Source of the DNA: Flavobacteriales bacterium UBA2798
Lineage (GTDB): Bacteria; Bacteroidota; Bacteroidia; Flavobacteriales_D; UBA2798
Assembly: GCA_002351955.1 (NCBI GenBank)
Contig: DEHO01000065.1
Location: 1-20,454 of the forward strand
Direction of reading: 5' to 3'
DNA: 20,454 bases
Part shown: in pieces, positions 1-7,229 of the stretch
How positions within the stretch are numbered: the stretch's first letter is position 1
How the letters are laid out: every line of letters starts with the position of its first letter
Position numbers and translations under genes: made by a program
Notes under the pieces: generated by a model
Databases searched by the model: none
Seen by the model: only the letters and a program-made list of their open reading frames with translations
What the model was told of the DNA's origin: nothing

Positions 1-336
1 AAACGTTCTTACGGAAAACGTGAGGACGAAGGCGGAGAAAAACGATCCTACTCCCGTCGCAGCGATGACGGTGGAGAGAAAAGATCTTACGGCAAACGTG
101 ATGGCGGATTCAGTTCTGATCGCAAAAAATCATACGGTAAAAAAGAAGACAGCTTCGGCTCTGACAGAAAAAGTTCTTTCGGAAAACGTGAGGACGAGGG
201 CGGAGAAAAACGATCCTACTCGCGCCGCAGCGATGACGGTGGAGAGAAAAGATCTTACGGAAAACGTGATGGCGGATTCAGTTCCGACCGCAAAAAATCA
301 TACGGTAAAAAAGAAGACAGCTTCGGCTCTGACAGA
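1..336 (+). repeat. Two tandem 168-bp coding repeats
   Basis: Bases 1-168 and 169-336 align without gaps and differ at only 8 positions (about 95% identity). Six of the eight differences are synonymous. Each unit encodes 56 residues of the rluB-like N-terminal extension. The array may continue upstream, because the window begins exactly at a unit boundary in my phasing. Confidence 0.92.
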
Positions 337-1701
337 AAACGTTCTTACGGAAAACGTGATGGTGATACCGGTGAGAAACGTTCATACTCCAGAAGAAGTG
401 ACGATGGTGGAGAAAAACGTTCGTACGGAAAACGTGATGGTGATGCCGGTGAGAAGCGTTCATACTCCAGAAGAAGTGATGATGGTGGAGAAAAAAGATC
501 GTACGGAAAACGCGATGGTGATACCGGAGAGAAACGTTCATACTCCAGAAGAAGTGACGATGGTGGAGAAAAACGTTCGTACGGAAAACGTGAGGAAGGA
601 TTCGGTAATGATCGCAAGAAATCCTTTACACTGAAAAAGGATGACGGAACTGCAGAAAAACGCGGGTATGGTCGTGATAAAACCGATAACTCCGGCGACA
701 GGAAAAGAAGCTATGCAAAATCCGGAGAGGAATTTTCCGGTGAAAGCAATCCGGAAACAGAAGGTAGTTCCTATTTCAGTGGACAAACCCGAAAAGGTGG
801 TTTTGGTCGTAAAAAAGAGGATGGGGAAATTAAGAAGCCCTATATCGAAAAGGAATTCTCGGATGATGAAGAATTTGACTTCAAAGAACTGAGTAAAGAG
901 AAAAAATCTTTCAAAAAATCGGCCAGTGCTTACAATGACATGGTAAATCGCTCGAAAGAGAAAAAGAAAACTACCAAGCCGCACGATGATGGTAAAATTC
1001 GCTTAAATAAGTTTGTAGCCAATACAGGAATTTGTTCACGTCGTGAAGCCGATACATTGATTGCAACCGGTGTTATCCGTGTAAACGGACAGGTAGTAAC
1101 AGAGTTAGGCACACGCATTTTACCAACAGACAAAGTCCATTTTCACGACCAATTATTGAGTCAGGAAAAAATGGTTTATGTTCTTCTGAACAAACCCAAA
1201 GACTACATCACTACAACTGACGATCCTGAAAAGCGCAAGACCGTACTTGATCTTGTTGAGAACGCAACCAGGGAACGCTTGTATCCGGTTGGACGTTTGG
1301 ATAGAAATACAACAGGATTATTATTGATGACCAACGACGGAGAGCTTACAGACAAACTCACCCATCCCAGAAACAACATCAAAAAGATCTATCATGTAAT
1401 GACGGATAAAAACGTTAAGCGTGAAGATCTGATGAAACTGAAGGAAGGCTTCGAGCTGGAAGACGGATTTATTAAAGTCGACGACGCTCAATTTGTGGGC
1501 GATGCCAGCAATAAGCGTGATATCGGTGTTGAGATTCATAGCGGAAAAAACAGAATCGTTCGTCGTATGTTCGAACATTTGGGATACGATGTGATCAAAC
1601 TTGACCGTGTAATGTTTGCCGGATTGGTGAAAAAAGATCTTCCACGCGGAAAATGGAGATTCCTTTCTGCAAAAGAAGTTTCGTTTTTAAAAATGCTTTG
1701 A
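1..1701 (+). CDS. rluB: RluB/RsuA-family 23S rRNA pseudouridine synthase with long repetitive N-terminus (5' partial)
   Basis: Reading frame 1 is open from the first base to the TGA at 1699-1701, giving 566 visible residues with the true start outside the window. Residues 1 to about 325 are low-complexity, built from EKRSYGKRD, EKRSYSRRSDDGG and DRKKSYGKKEDSFG units, and are surely disordered and probably RNA-binding. An S4 RNA-binding domain follows at about 332-380 (IRLNKFVANTGICSRREAD). The catalytic domain has the motif YPVGRLDRNTTGLLL with catalytic Asp434, and the family motif GKNRIVRRMFEHLGY near 515. The enzyme isomerises a uridine in large-subunit rRNA; the exact target base is inferred from family only. 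K/R/G-rich N-terminal extensions are known in Bacteroidota members, but the repeat order here is striking. The first ATG of the conserved part (940) is internal, not the start. trpS follows after 7 bases, so co-transcription is likely. Confidence 0.93.
   Translation, partial: KRSYGKREDEGGEKRSYSRRSDDGGEKRSYGKRDGGFSSDRKKSYGKKEDSFGSDRKSSFGKREDEGGEKRSYSRRSDDGGEKRSYGKRDGGFSSDRKKSYGKKEDSFGSDRKRSYGKRDGDTGEKRSYSRRSDDGGEKRSYGKRDGDAGEKRSYSRRSDDGGEKRSYGKRDGDTGEKRSYSRRSDDGGEKRSYGKREEGFGNDRKKSFTLKKDDGTAEKRGYGRDKTDNSGDRKRSYAKSGEEFSGESNPETEGSSYFSGQTRKGGFGRKKEDGEIKKPYIEKEFSDDEEFDFKELSKEKKSFKKSASAYNDMVNRSKEKKKTTKPHDDGKIRLNKFVANTGICSRREADTLIATGVIRVNGQVVTELGTRILPTDKVHFHDQLLSQEKMVYVLLNKPKDYITTTDDPEKRKTVLDLVENATRERLYPVGRLDRNTTGLLLMTNDGELTDKLTHPRNNIKKIYHVMTDKNVKREDLMKLKEGFELEDGFIKVDDAQFVGDASNKRDIGVEIHSGKNRIVRRMFEHLGYDVIKLDRVMFAGLVKKDLPRGKWRFLSAKEVSFLKML
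337..570 (+). repeat. Three tandem 78-bp coding repeats
   Basis: Units at 337-414, 415-492 and 493-570 each encode 26 residues of the type KRSYGKRDGDTGEKRSYSRR followed by SDDGGE. A fourth partial unit starts at 571 and diverges after KREEG. The units are near-identical in DNA and in frame with the rluB-like gene, so gain or loss of units would keep the frame. Confidence 0.92.
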
Positions 1702-1708
1702 TCTAAGT

Positions 1709-2677
1709 ATGCCGCGAATACTCACAGGAATTCAGAGCTCAGGTGTTCCACATCTCGGGAACATATTGGGAGCCATTCAGCCTGCCATTGAATTATGTCG
1801 TCAGCCGGGAAATGATTCGTTCATTTTTATTGCCGACATGCATTCGCTTACCTCACTAAAAGATGGTGCCATTCGACGCAACAACACCTATGCGGTTGCT
1901 GCTTCCTGGCTTGCTTTTGGATTAGATGTTCAACGAACAGTATTCTATCGTCAGAGCATGATTCCGGAAGTGTGTGAACTTGCATGGTACCTCAACTGCT
2001 TTACGCCATTTCCAATGCTTGCCAATGCGCATTCGTTTAAGGAGAAAAGCGATAAGTTATCGGATGTCAATGCCGGTTTGTTTACTTATCCTGTTTTGCA
2101 GGCGGCAGATATTGTTTTGTATGACGCTGAATATATTCCTGTTGGAAAAGACCAGGTGCAGCACCTTGAAATTTCACGCGATATAGCAGAAGCCTTTAAT
2201 CGCATCATTGGAGAAACCTTTGTTGTGCCCGAGGCAAAAGTAGATGAACGCGTGATGATCGTTCCTGGTACGGATGGACAAAAAATGAGCAAGAGTTACA
2301 AAAACTTCATCGATATTTTTCTTCCCGAAAAGGAATTGAAAAAACAGATTGGAACTATCATTACCGACTCTACTCCACTAGAGGAACCAAAAAATCCTGA
2401 CACCTGCAATGTCTTCAAACTTTTTCAACTGATCGCCAATAAGGAACAAACATCAGCCTTACGCGAAAAATACCTTGCCGGAAATTTTGGTTATGGTCAT
2501 GCCAAACAGGAATTACTCGGCGTGATACTTGAGAAATATGCTGAGCCACGTTCGCTATTTGTGCATTACATGAATTCTCTTCCTGAGTTGGAAAACCAAT
2601 TAAAAATTGGAGAAGAAAAAGCAAGACACATTGCTCATGCTAAAATGGCTGTAGTCAGAAAAAAGTTAGGCTTTTAA
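1709..2677 (+). CDS. trpS: Tryptophan--tRNA ligase
   Basis: Charges tRNA-Trp with tryptophan in the cytoplasm. The 322-residue length is normal for bacterial TrpS. Class I synthetase signatures are present: the HIGH-like PHLGN at residues 14-18 inside SSGVPHLGNILGA, and KMSKS at 192-196. Other family blocks are visible: FIADMHSLTSL (40-50), TYPVLQAADIVLYDA (126-140) and VGKDQVQHLEISRDIA (145-160). The start ATG is 7 bases after the rluB-like stop, and the N-terminus MPRILTGIQSSG fits the family. The next gene begins 9 bases after its stop, so the three genes 1-3373 probably form one transcript. Confidence 0.97.
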   Translation: MPRILTGIQSSGVPHLGNILGAIQPAIELCRQPGNDSFIFIADMHSLTSLKDGAIRRNNTYAVAASWLAFGLDVQRTVFYRQSMIPEVCELAWYLNCFTPFPMLANAHSFKEKSDKLSDVNAGLFTYPVLQAADIVLYDAEYIPVGKDQVQHLEISRDIAEAFNRIIGETFVVPEAKVDERVMIVPGTDGQKMSKSYKNFIDIFLPEKELKKQIGTIITDSTPLEEPKNPDTCNVFKLFQLIANKEQTSALREKYLAGNFGYGHAKQELLGVILEKYAEPRSLFVHYMNSLPELENQLKIGEEKARHIAHAKMAVVRKKLGF

Positions 2678-2686
2678 AAGAATCCG

Positions 2687-3373
2687 ATGCTTGATTTTGC
2701 TCCCCGGGAATACCAATATGCAGGCATGTTCATCCTTGCGCTCCTCATGCTGAGGATACCGGCAATCGGCCCATACTTTCGCGGTTTAAATACCATGTTC
2801 CATGAAAGCGGACATGCATTCTTCGCATTATTGCTTACAGGTAAATTCAGTAAAGTCGATCTTCATGCCGACACCTCCGGATCTTGCAAATACACCATTA
2901 GCGGTTGGCTTCGCGATTCGCTCATCAATTTAGGAGGCTATCCCTTTGGAACAGCGGCCGCAGTTACCATGTTTTATTTTCTTCACAAGGGGAATACCGA
3001 TTACGTTTTTTATGGTTTGGCCGGCTGGCTAATCCTCAATTTACTTTTTTGGATCAGGAATCGCTTCGGTTGGTTTTGGATTTTAACCTACGGAGCAATG
3101 CTGGCCGGTTGCTATTATTTACAAAATGAAGCTTTAACTTATTACTTTTTGTTCTTTTCTGCAGCCTTAAACCTGATGGAAGCGGTTTATTCTTCGCTTG
3201 TGATTTTATGGCTAAGTGTCGATGAACCCGGCCATGCAGGCGACACGACAAACCTCAGGCAAATCACTTATGTACCTGCTGTGGTATGGGGACTTCTATT
3301 TGCCACAAGCACCCTTTACGGGGCAGGTTGGGTCGTGCAGATTCTTTTCGGATGGAATATTTTACCCTTCTGA
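2687..3373 (+). CDS. M50B-like integral membrane metallopeptidase
   Basis: A 228-residue membrane protein resembling the Peptidase M50B-like family. The zinc-binding motif HESGH is at residues 39-43 within or next to a membrane segment, and a second conserved acidic motif, GDTTNL with Asp186, lies near the C-terminus, as expected for the third metal ligand. Hydrophobic segments lie at about 11-30, 42-52, 84-99, 105-122, 128-145, 152-176 and 195-222. Substrates of this family are mostly unknown; site-2-protease-like intramembrane cleavage is inference. The stop codon directly abuts the stop codon of the convergent hydrolase gene, with no spacer. Confidence 0.78.
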   Translation: MLDFAPREYQYAGMFILALLMLRIPAIGPYFRGLNTMFHESGHAFFALLLTGKFSKVDLHADTSGSCKYTISGWLRDSLINLGGYPFGTAAAVTMFYFLHKGNTDYVFYGLAGWLILNLLFWIRNRFGWFWILTYGAMLAGCYYLQNEALTYYFLFFSAALNLMEAVYSSLVILWLSVDEPGHAGDTTNLRQITYVPAVVWGLLFATSTLYGAGWVVQILFGWNILPF

Positions 3374-4084
3374 TTAATCAAGTGATTTCTGAATAATTTC
3401 AGATAACACGTCCGACCGTGTTAGCATCATCATGTGCGAAGAATTCTTTAACCGAATATCCGGATTGGCAGTTCTTGCAGGAATGGTGTGATCTTTGGTT
3501 CCGTGAATCTTCACTATCCGTTCATCGCTTCCACAAACACCATCCCAATTAACAATTAAATGAATCGCCCGCTTAAGAAAAACAGGGTCTTTGTCTTGTA
3601 GCATCGCGTCGAATAAATCGGCGTTCTCTCGTCGCTCCGGTTCAAACAACAATTGTGCGGGTTTTGCCATAGCCTTGTAGAATCCTCCGGAAAAACATCG
3701 ATAAACTTCTATATGTTTCATGCTTCTGTAACGAAGCGGCAATTCTTCTTTGCAGGACGCGCTCGATACCAGTATTACCCTTCGAACGGGAAGATGCTTA
3801 CTTAGCTCTACCGCAACCATTCCACCTAGCGATACTCCAACAAACGAAAACAAACCCGTTGTGTCGATCATTGGAATAATTCGTTTTACATAGTCAGGCA
3901 TTAACTCAAGATGAGCAGGAAGCGGAAGCCGAATAGATACCGTATCGTACCGCGATGAATCGAGTTTTAATCCGGAAAAAATACGCGGATCAGATCCATG
4001 CCCGTGAAGTAAATACACGCGCTCAATGCTAAAAACAGGTTGTGTAATACTCAGCAACACAACCAATGCGAAAATTTTCTTCAT
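3374..4084 (-). CDS. Exported alpha/beta-hydrolase
   Basis: A 236-residue protein with an N-terminal signal peptide (MKKIFALVVLLSITQPVFS, cleavage predicted near 19) and no lipobox, so probably periplasmic. Alpha/beta-hydrolase landmarks follow in order: an oxyanion-loop LLHGHG at 25-30, the nucleophile elbow GVSLGG with Ser85, a catalytic Asp198 in HGTKDHTIP and His217 in SSHMMML. The substrate cannot be told from sequence; esterase or lipase-like activity is inferred from the fold. It is the last gene of a three-gene minus-strand operon, 31 bases after the omega-amidase. An exported enzyme after two cytoplasmic ones suggests co-expression rather than a shared pathway. Confidence 0.8.
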   Translation of the reverse strand: MKKIFALVVLLSITQPVFSIERVYLLHGHGSDPRIFSGLKLDSSRYDTVSIRLPLPAHLELMPDYVKRIIPMIDTTGLFSFVGVSLGGMVAVELSKHLPVRRVILVSSASCKEELPLRYRSMKHIEVYRCFSGGFYKAMAKPAQLLFEPERRENADLFDAMLQDKDPVFLKRAIHLIVNWDGVCGSDERIVKIHGTKDHTIPARTANPDIRLKNSSHMMMLTRSDVLSEIIQKSLD

Positions 4085-4115
4085 GTAGAATTAACGCTAA
4101 TGAGATGCAATTATT

Positions 4116-4898
4116 TCAGCGAATCGAAAAATCATCTCCGTCCAATAATACCGGAAACTTTTCTCTAAAATCTAGTAGCTCGTTGCGTTTTAGCAGTACG
4201 GTCTCTACCAGCTCACAATTGTAACTATCCGATGAAATCCGCATTCCTTTTGCATCCATAACACAGGAATCACCGGAATGGGCAATCCCTCTTCCATCAG
4301 TGCCAATACGATTTACACCAACAACATACGACTGATTTTCAATTGCACGGGCAGAAAGCAATGTCATCCATGGCTCACGACGCAATTCAGGCCAATTGGC
4401 AACATAAATCAACACATCGTAAAAGGGAGAACTATTCCTTGACCAAACCGGAAAACGCAAATCGTAACAAATCAGGGGACAGATCCTCCAACCTTTTACC
4501 TCCGGAAAAATTTTTGTGCTTCCGGCAGAATAATGTTCATGTTCATTGCCCATTCTAAACAAGTGACGTTTATCGTAATATTCGATAGTACCCGAAGGAT
4601 TGATCCACAGCAAGCGATTCACATACTGATCTTCAGCTTTAATAATTACACTACCGGTAAGTACAGCGTTCTTTTTTCGTGCAGTTGTGAGCATCCATTG
4701 TACGGTGTCGCCACTCATTGCTTCTGCAAGTTTCTCCGGCTGCATCGAAAATCCGGTACTGAACATTTCAGGAAGAACGATCAAATCGGCTTGCACATTC
4801 TGAAGCAAACGATCAAAACGCATACGGTTGGCTTCAGGATTTTCCCAATCCAATTCCGTTTGCACAATACAAACCTTTAATTCATTTGTGTTTCCCAT
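4116..4898 (-). CDS. yafV: Omega-amidase, nitrilase superfamily (YafV/NIT2-like)
   Basis: Predicted to hydrolyse 2-oxoglutaramate (and 2-oxosuccinamate) to 2-oxoglutarate and ammonia in the cytoplasm. The nitrilase catalytic triad is visible: Glu44 in LPEMFSTGF, Lys110 in YYDKRHLF and Cys144 in PLICYDLRFP. At 260 residues its length matches YafV/NIT2 enzymes. I chose the ATG at 4898-4896, which forms TGATG with the stop of the upstream transaminase and implies translational coupling. A TTG at 4901 is in frame but adds only one residue. The partnership with a glutamine transaminase is the textbook pair, because the omega-amidase pulls the transamination forward by removing the keto-acid product. 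Confidence 0.9.
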   Translation of the reverse strand: MGNTNELKVCIVQTELDWENPEANRMRFDRLLQNVQADLIVLPEMFSTGFSMQPEKLAEAMSGDTVQWMLTTARKKNAVLTGSVIIKAEDQYVNRLLWINPSGTIEYYDKRHLFRMGNEHEHYSAGSTKIFPEVKGWRICPLICYDLRFPVWSRNSSPFYDVLIYVANWPELRREPWMTLLSARAIENQSYVVGVNRIGTDGRGIAHSGDSCVMDAKGMRISSDSYNCELVETVLLKRNELLDFREKFPVLLDGDDFSIR

Positions 4899-6058
4899 CA
4901 AATTGAGTTTATTACATCAATGGCGCGCTTAAGTGTTTCTTCCTTTTTGGCAAAACAGAAACGCAATACTTTTGTGTTGACCGGCTCATGATAAAAAACG
5001 GAGATCGGAATACTTGCCAATTTTTTTTCTTTGGTCAGGCGAATTGAAAAATCGGTATCCTTTTCATCAGCAATTGCCGAATAATCCAATAACTGAAAAT
5101 ATGTCCCCCCTGAAGGTCTAAACGAAAAGCGACTGCCTTTAATTCCATCCAAAAAGAAATCGCGTTTCTGCTGATAAAACGCAGACAGGGAATTATAATT
5201 CTCTTCGTTTTGCAGATAAGCATTTAAACCGTGCTGCATTGGAGTGTTCACTGCAAATACGATAAACTGATGGGCTTTCCGAAATTCCGCCATGAGGTTG
5301 GCAGGTGCAAGTGCATACCCCATTTTCCAACCGGTTACGTGAAACGTTTTCCCGAATGAAAAAATTAAAATGGATCTCTCCTTTAAGCCCGGAAATTTGC
5401 ATACACTGTTGTGTTCCTGTCCATCGAAAACCAGATGCTCATACACTTCATCCGACAGAACCAGGATATCTGTTCCCTTTGTGATTTTCTCAAGTTGTTC
5501 CAGATCCTCCTTTTTCAGTAAAGTACCGCTTGGATTATGCGGGGTATTAATGATGATCATCCGTGTACGATGATTGATCAGTTTTTTTACTTCGGGCCAG
5601 TCAATTGAAAAATCAGTCTGTTTTAATGTCGACCAAACAGCAACTCCGCCGTTTAATTCTATTGCGGGTTGATAGCAATCGTATGCAGGCGCAAACAGGA
5701 TCACCTCATCTCCTTCACGAATAAATGCAGAAATAGCAGAATAGATTGCCTGAGTTCCCCCTGCAGTAATTGTAATGTCGGTTTCGGGATGATAATTGAC
5801 GTTGTATGCCCGATTCATTTTTGCACAAAGCGTTTCCCGGAGAGATAACAAACCTTGCATTGGAGCGTATTGGTTATGCCCATCGTTCATTGCTTTGGAT
5901 ACGTGGCGAAGCAAATCCGGCGAACAATCAAAATCAGGAAATCCCTGCGATAAATTGATTGCCCCATGTTCGGCAGCAAGCCGACTCATCACCGTGAAAA
6001 TGGTAGTGCCAACCTGGGGCAGCTTGGAAATGATTACAGGGGAAGAGGAATGTGCCAT
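4898..6058 (-). CDS. ybdL: Glutamine/methionine aminotransferase, class I PLP enzyme (YbdL-like)
   Basis: A 386-residue PLP-dependent fold type I aminotransferase. Landmarks: AINLSQGFPDFD near 33-44, GGTQAIYSA (100-108), NTPHNPSGT (171-179), Asp203 and Tyr206 in SDEVYEHL, and the Schiff-base Lys237 in SFGKTFHVTGWKMGY. The carboxylate-binding Arg is in VLRFCF near 368. It resembles YbdL/KAT-type enzymes that transaminate 2-oxo-4-methylthiobutyrate and aromatic keto acids using glutamine. With the adjacent omega-amidase it forms a complete glutamine transaminase-omega-amidase route, useful for methionine salvage or keto-acid repair. The start ATG at 6058 gives a family-typical N-terminus. It is the first gene of its operon. 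Confidence 0.9.
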   Translation of the reverse strand: MAHSSSPVIISKLPQVGTTIFTVMSRLAAEHGAINLSQGFPDFDCSPDLLRHVSKAMNDGHNQYAPMQGLLSLRETLCAKMNRAYNVNYHPETDITITAGGTQAIYSAISAFIREGDEVILFAPAYDCYQPAIELNGGVAVWSTLKQTDFSIDWPEVKKLINHRTRMIIINTPHNPSGTLLKKEDLEQLEKITKGTDILVLSDEVYEHLVFDGQEHNSVCKFPGLKERSILIFSFGKTFHVTGWKMGYALAPANLMAEFRKAHQFIVFAVNTPMQHGLNAYLQNEENYNSLSAFYQQKRDFFLDGIKGSRFSFRPSGGTYFQLLDYSAIADEKDTDFSIRLTKEKKLASIPISVFYHEPVNTKVLRFCFAKKEETLKRAIDVINSI

Positions 6059-6151
6059 ACTTCAAACTATATACAGTAACGTAAATTATTATGAACGCTA
6101 CCATGAAGTTAGTGGTTTTTAACAAAGATCCCATAGTTCAATTCAAATCCT

Positions 6152-6159
6152 TATTTTCG
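6152..6159 (+). promoter_or_regulatory. Weak -7-like element before the lipoprotein cluster
   Basis: TATTTTCG matches the Bacteroidota -7 consensus TAnnTTTG at five of its six fixed positions and ends 5 bases before the first lipoprotein ATG. I see no TTG at a suitable -33 distance. Suggestive only. Confidence 0.3.
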
Positions 6160-6164
6160 TATTC

Positions 6165-6401
6165 ATGCGCTTAGGATCAATACTGCTTTTTGTTACAGGA
6201 AGCCTCTTTCTTGCTTCGTGTGGTCCGGAAGCAGATGCGCGGGAAGTATGTGCCTGTTTTCATGAAGTACATCAACTGAGTGAAGAAGAGGGAACGGAAA
6301 AAATGAATGCGTGTTTAAAACAACTGGACCGGTTTCGATCCAGGTATAAAAACTCCGGTGATGAAATTGAATTTGAAACTGCTCTTGATCGTTGCCGTTA
6401 A
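6165..6401 (+). CDS. Small four-cysteine lipoprotein, paralogue 1
   Basis: A 78-residue predicted lipoprotein with signal peptide MRLGSILLFVTGSLF and lipobox LASC (lipidated Cys19). The mature part carries four more cysteines: Cys29 and Cys31 (VCACF), Cys50 (MNAC) and Cys77 near the C-terminus. The same CxC...NxC...C layout occurs in two of the three genes downstream, showing local duplication. No known family is recognised and no function is claimed. It is highly charged between cysteines and probably a small helical, disulfide-braced periplasmic domain anchored to a membrane. Its last 41 bases overlap the next gene. Confidence 0.75.
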   Translation: MRLGSILLFVTGSLFLASCGPEADAREVCACFHEVHQLSEEEGTEKMNACLKQLDRFRSRYKNSGDEIEFETALDRCR

Positions 6402-6612
6402 CACTTGCTTTTTATCCTGCGAAAACGCTGCAGAAGAAAGCGCGAATAAATGGTGTCGTTACAATGAAAAGGTAAAAACTGCCTCCAATGAAAAAGAGCA
6501 ACTTCAGTGGGCAGAAAAAGCACGTGAGTTGGAAGAGGAAATAAAAACTGAATTTGGCTCAGATCCGGAAAGCATGAATATTATTTATACCATAACCAAT
6601 GAATGCGATTAA
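6361..6612 (+). CDS. Small lipoprotein, paralogue 2 (two cysteines lost)
   Basis: An 83-residue predicted lipoprotein. The start is taken as ATG 6361 because the following residues MKLNLKLLLIVAVNTCFLSC form a signal peptide and lipobox (lipidated Cys20); a GTG at 6358 is also in frame. In the mature part only Cys32 (WC) and Cys82 (NEC) remain. The second position of the CxC motif is Tyr34, and the middle NxC cysteine is absent. The gene overlaps paralogue 1 by 41 bases in another frame, so the last conserved cysteine codon of paralogue 1 lies inside its signal-peptide coding stretch. Function unknown. Confidence 0.72.
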   Translation: MKLNLKLLLIVAVNTCFLSCENAAEESANKWCRYNEKVKTASNEKEQLQWAEKARELEEEIKTEFGSDPESMNIIYTITNECD

Positions 6613-6856
6613 AGTCTGTTTGTTGTTTGTAATTTTCCTAACAGTAAGTTGCAGCACCCGCGATCCTAAAACACTGGCCAGGGAATATTGTGCGTGTTTT
6701 AAAGAAGGGTTGAATGATCCGAATCGCATGAATGAATGTGCAGAATTAGCAAGAGAACACCAGGAGTTGCTTCCAAAAGATCCTGAAGCAGCAAAAATTT
6801 ACGGTGAAGAAATCATTCGTTGTGCGGTCTACGACCAAAACGAAAAAACGAGATAA
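6599..6856 (+). CDS. Small four-cysteine lipoprotein, paralogue 3
   Basis: An 85-residue predicted lipoprotein with signal peptide MNAIKVCLLFVIFL and lipobox TVSC (lipidated Cys18). The mature domain has Cys31 and Cys33 (YCACF), Cys47 (MNEC) and Cys75 (IIRC), with spacings 1, 13 and 27 residues between cysteines that match paralogue 4 exactly. The start ATG overlaps the 3' end of paralogue 2 by 14 bases, indicating coupled translation. Function unknown; the family is defined here only by the shared cysteine layout, the AREYCACF-like segment and the small acidic/basic helices. Confidence 0.75.
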   Translation: MNAIKVCLLFVIFLTVSCSTRDPKTLAREYCACFKEGLNDPNRMNECAELAREHQELLPKDPEAAKIYGEEIIRCAVYDQNEKTR

Positions 6857-6866
6857 GAACATCGCC

Positions 6867-7097
6867 ATGAAAAATCTGATTTATACCTCAGCCGTATTGT
6901 TCATGTTTGCGTCCTGTAAAAAGGACGATCCCCAGGCGAATGCTGAACAGTACTGCGAATGCATGAAAAAAGCTGCTGCCGATCATTCGTATTTACCCGA
7001 TTGTGAAGTCATGGGCAACGAGCTTTTAAAAAAATATCCGGAAGGAAGCGAAGGGCGATCGACCGTTGAAAGTGTAATGCTGTATTGCGGGAAATAG
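6867..7097 (+). CDS. Small four-cysteine lipoprotein, paralogue 4
   Basis: A 76-residue predicted lipoprotein starting at ATG 6867, chosen over an upstream in-frame ATG at 6804 because it places a proper signal peptide and lipobox (MKNLIYTSAVLFMFASC, lipidated Cys17) at the N-terminus. The mature cysteines are Cys30 and Cys32 (YCECM), Cys46 (LPDC) and Cys74 (MLYC). It sits 10 bases after paralogue 3 and is the last gene before the terminator at 7175-7222. Function unknown. Confidence 0.75.
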   Translation: MKNLIYTSAVLFMFASCKKDDPQANAEQYCECMKKAAADHSYLPDCEVMGNELLKKYPEGSEGRSTVESVMLYCGK

Positions 7098-7104
7098 ATT
7101 TATT

Positions 7105-7175
7105 GGTGAGTGGTGAACAGTGAATGGTGAACAGATTTCTATTCACATATCACCGTTCACTTTTTACCATTCACC
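7105..7175. repeat. Degenerate inverted repeat built from GGTGAAnnGTGAA-type units
   Basis: The arm 7105-7134 pairs imperfectly with 7146-7175 (roughly 23 of 30 positions by eye), including a perfect 9-base match between 7120-7128 and 7166-7174. Within the left arm GGTGAACAG occurs twice as a direct repeat. It lies between the last lipoprotein gene and the terminator, which it abuts. It may be a decayed REP-like or small mobile repeat. Confidence 0.6.
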
Positions 7176-7222
7176 AAAAAACAAAAAGCCCTCTTCTTGC
7201 GAAGAGGGCTTTTTGTTTTTTG
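7175..7222. terminator. Bidirectional intrinsic terminator (22-bp perfect stem)
   Basis: Arms 7175-7196 and 7201-7222 are perfect reverse complements around a 4-base TTGC loop. The core is GCCCTCTTC/GAAGAGGGC, flanked by A-runs on the left and T-runs on the right, so U-tracts arise on both strands. It separates the convergent lipoprotein cluster (+) and sdhB (-), whose stop lies 7 bases away. Confidence 0.93.
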
Positions 7223-7229
7223 AAAATAG

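Noticed and set aside
1..570. CRISPR-like or satellite array
   Set aside because: There are no unique spacers between the units; the repeats are contiguous, codon-phased and part of a coding frame.
20..634. Open frame of 204 codons (+) and two minus-strand frames (278-541, 345-617) over the 5' repeats
   Set aside because: They are open because the repeat unit lacks stops in several frames. Frame 1 runs continuously into the pseudouridine synthase domains and is the real one.
538..984. 148-codon minus-strand frame
   Set aside because: Antisense of the lysine/glutamate-rich linker of the rluB-like gene, which reads as a phenylalanine-rich shadow.
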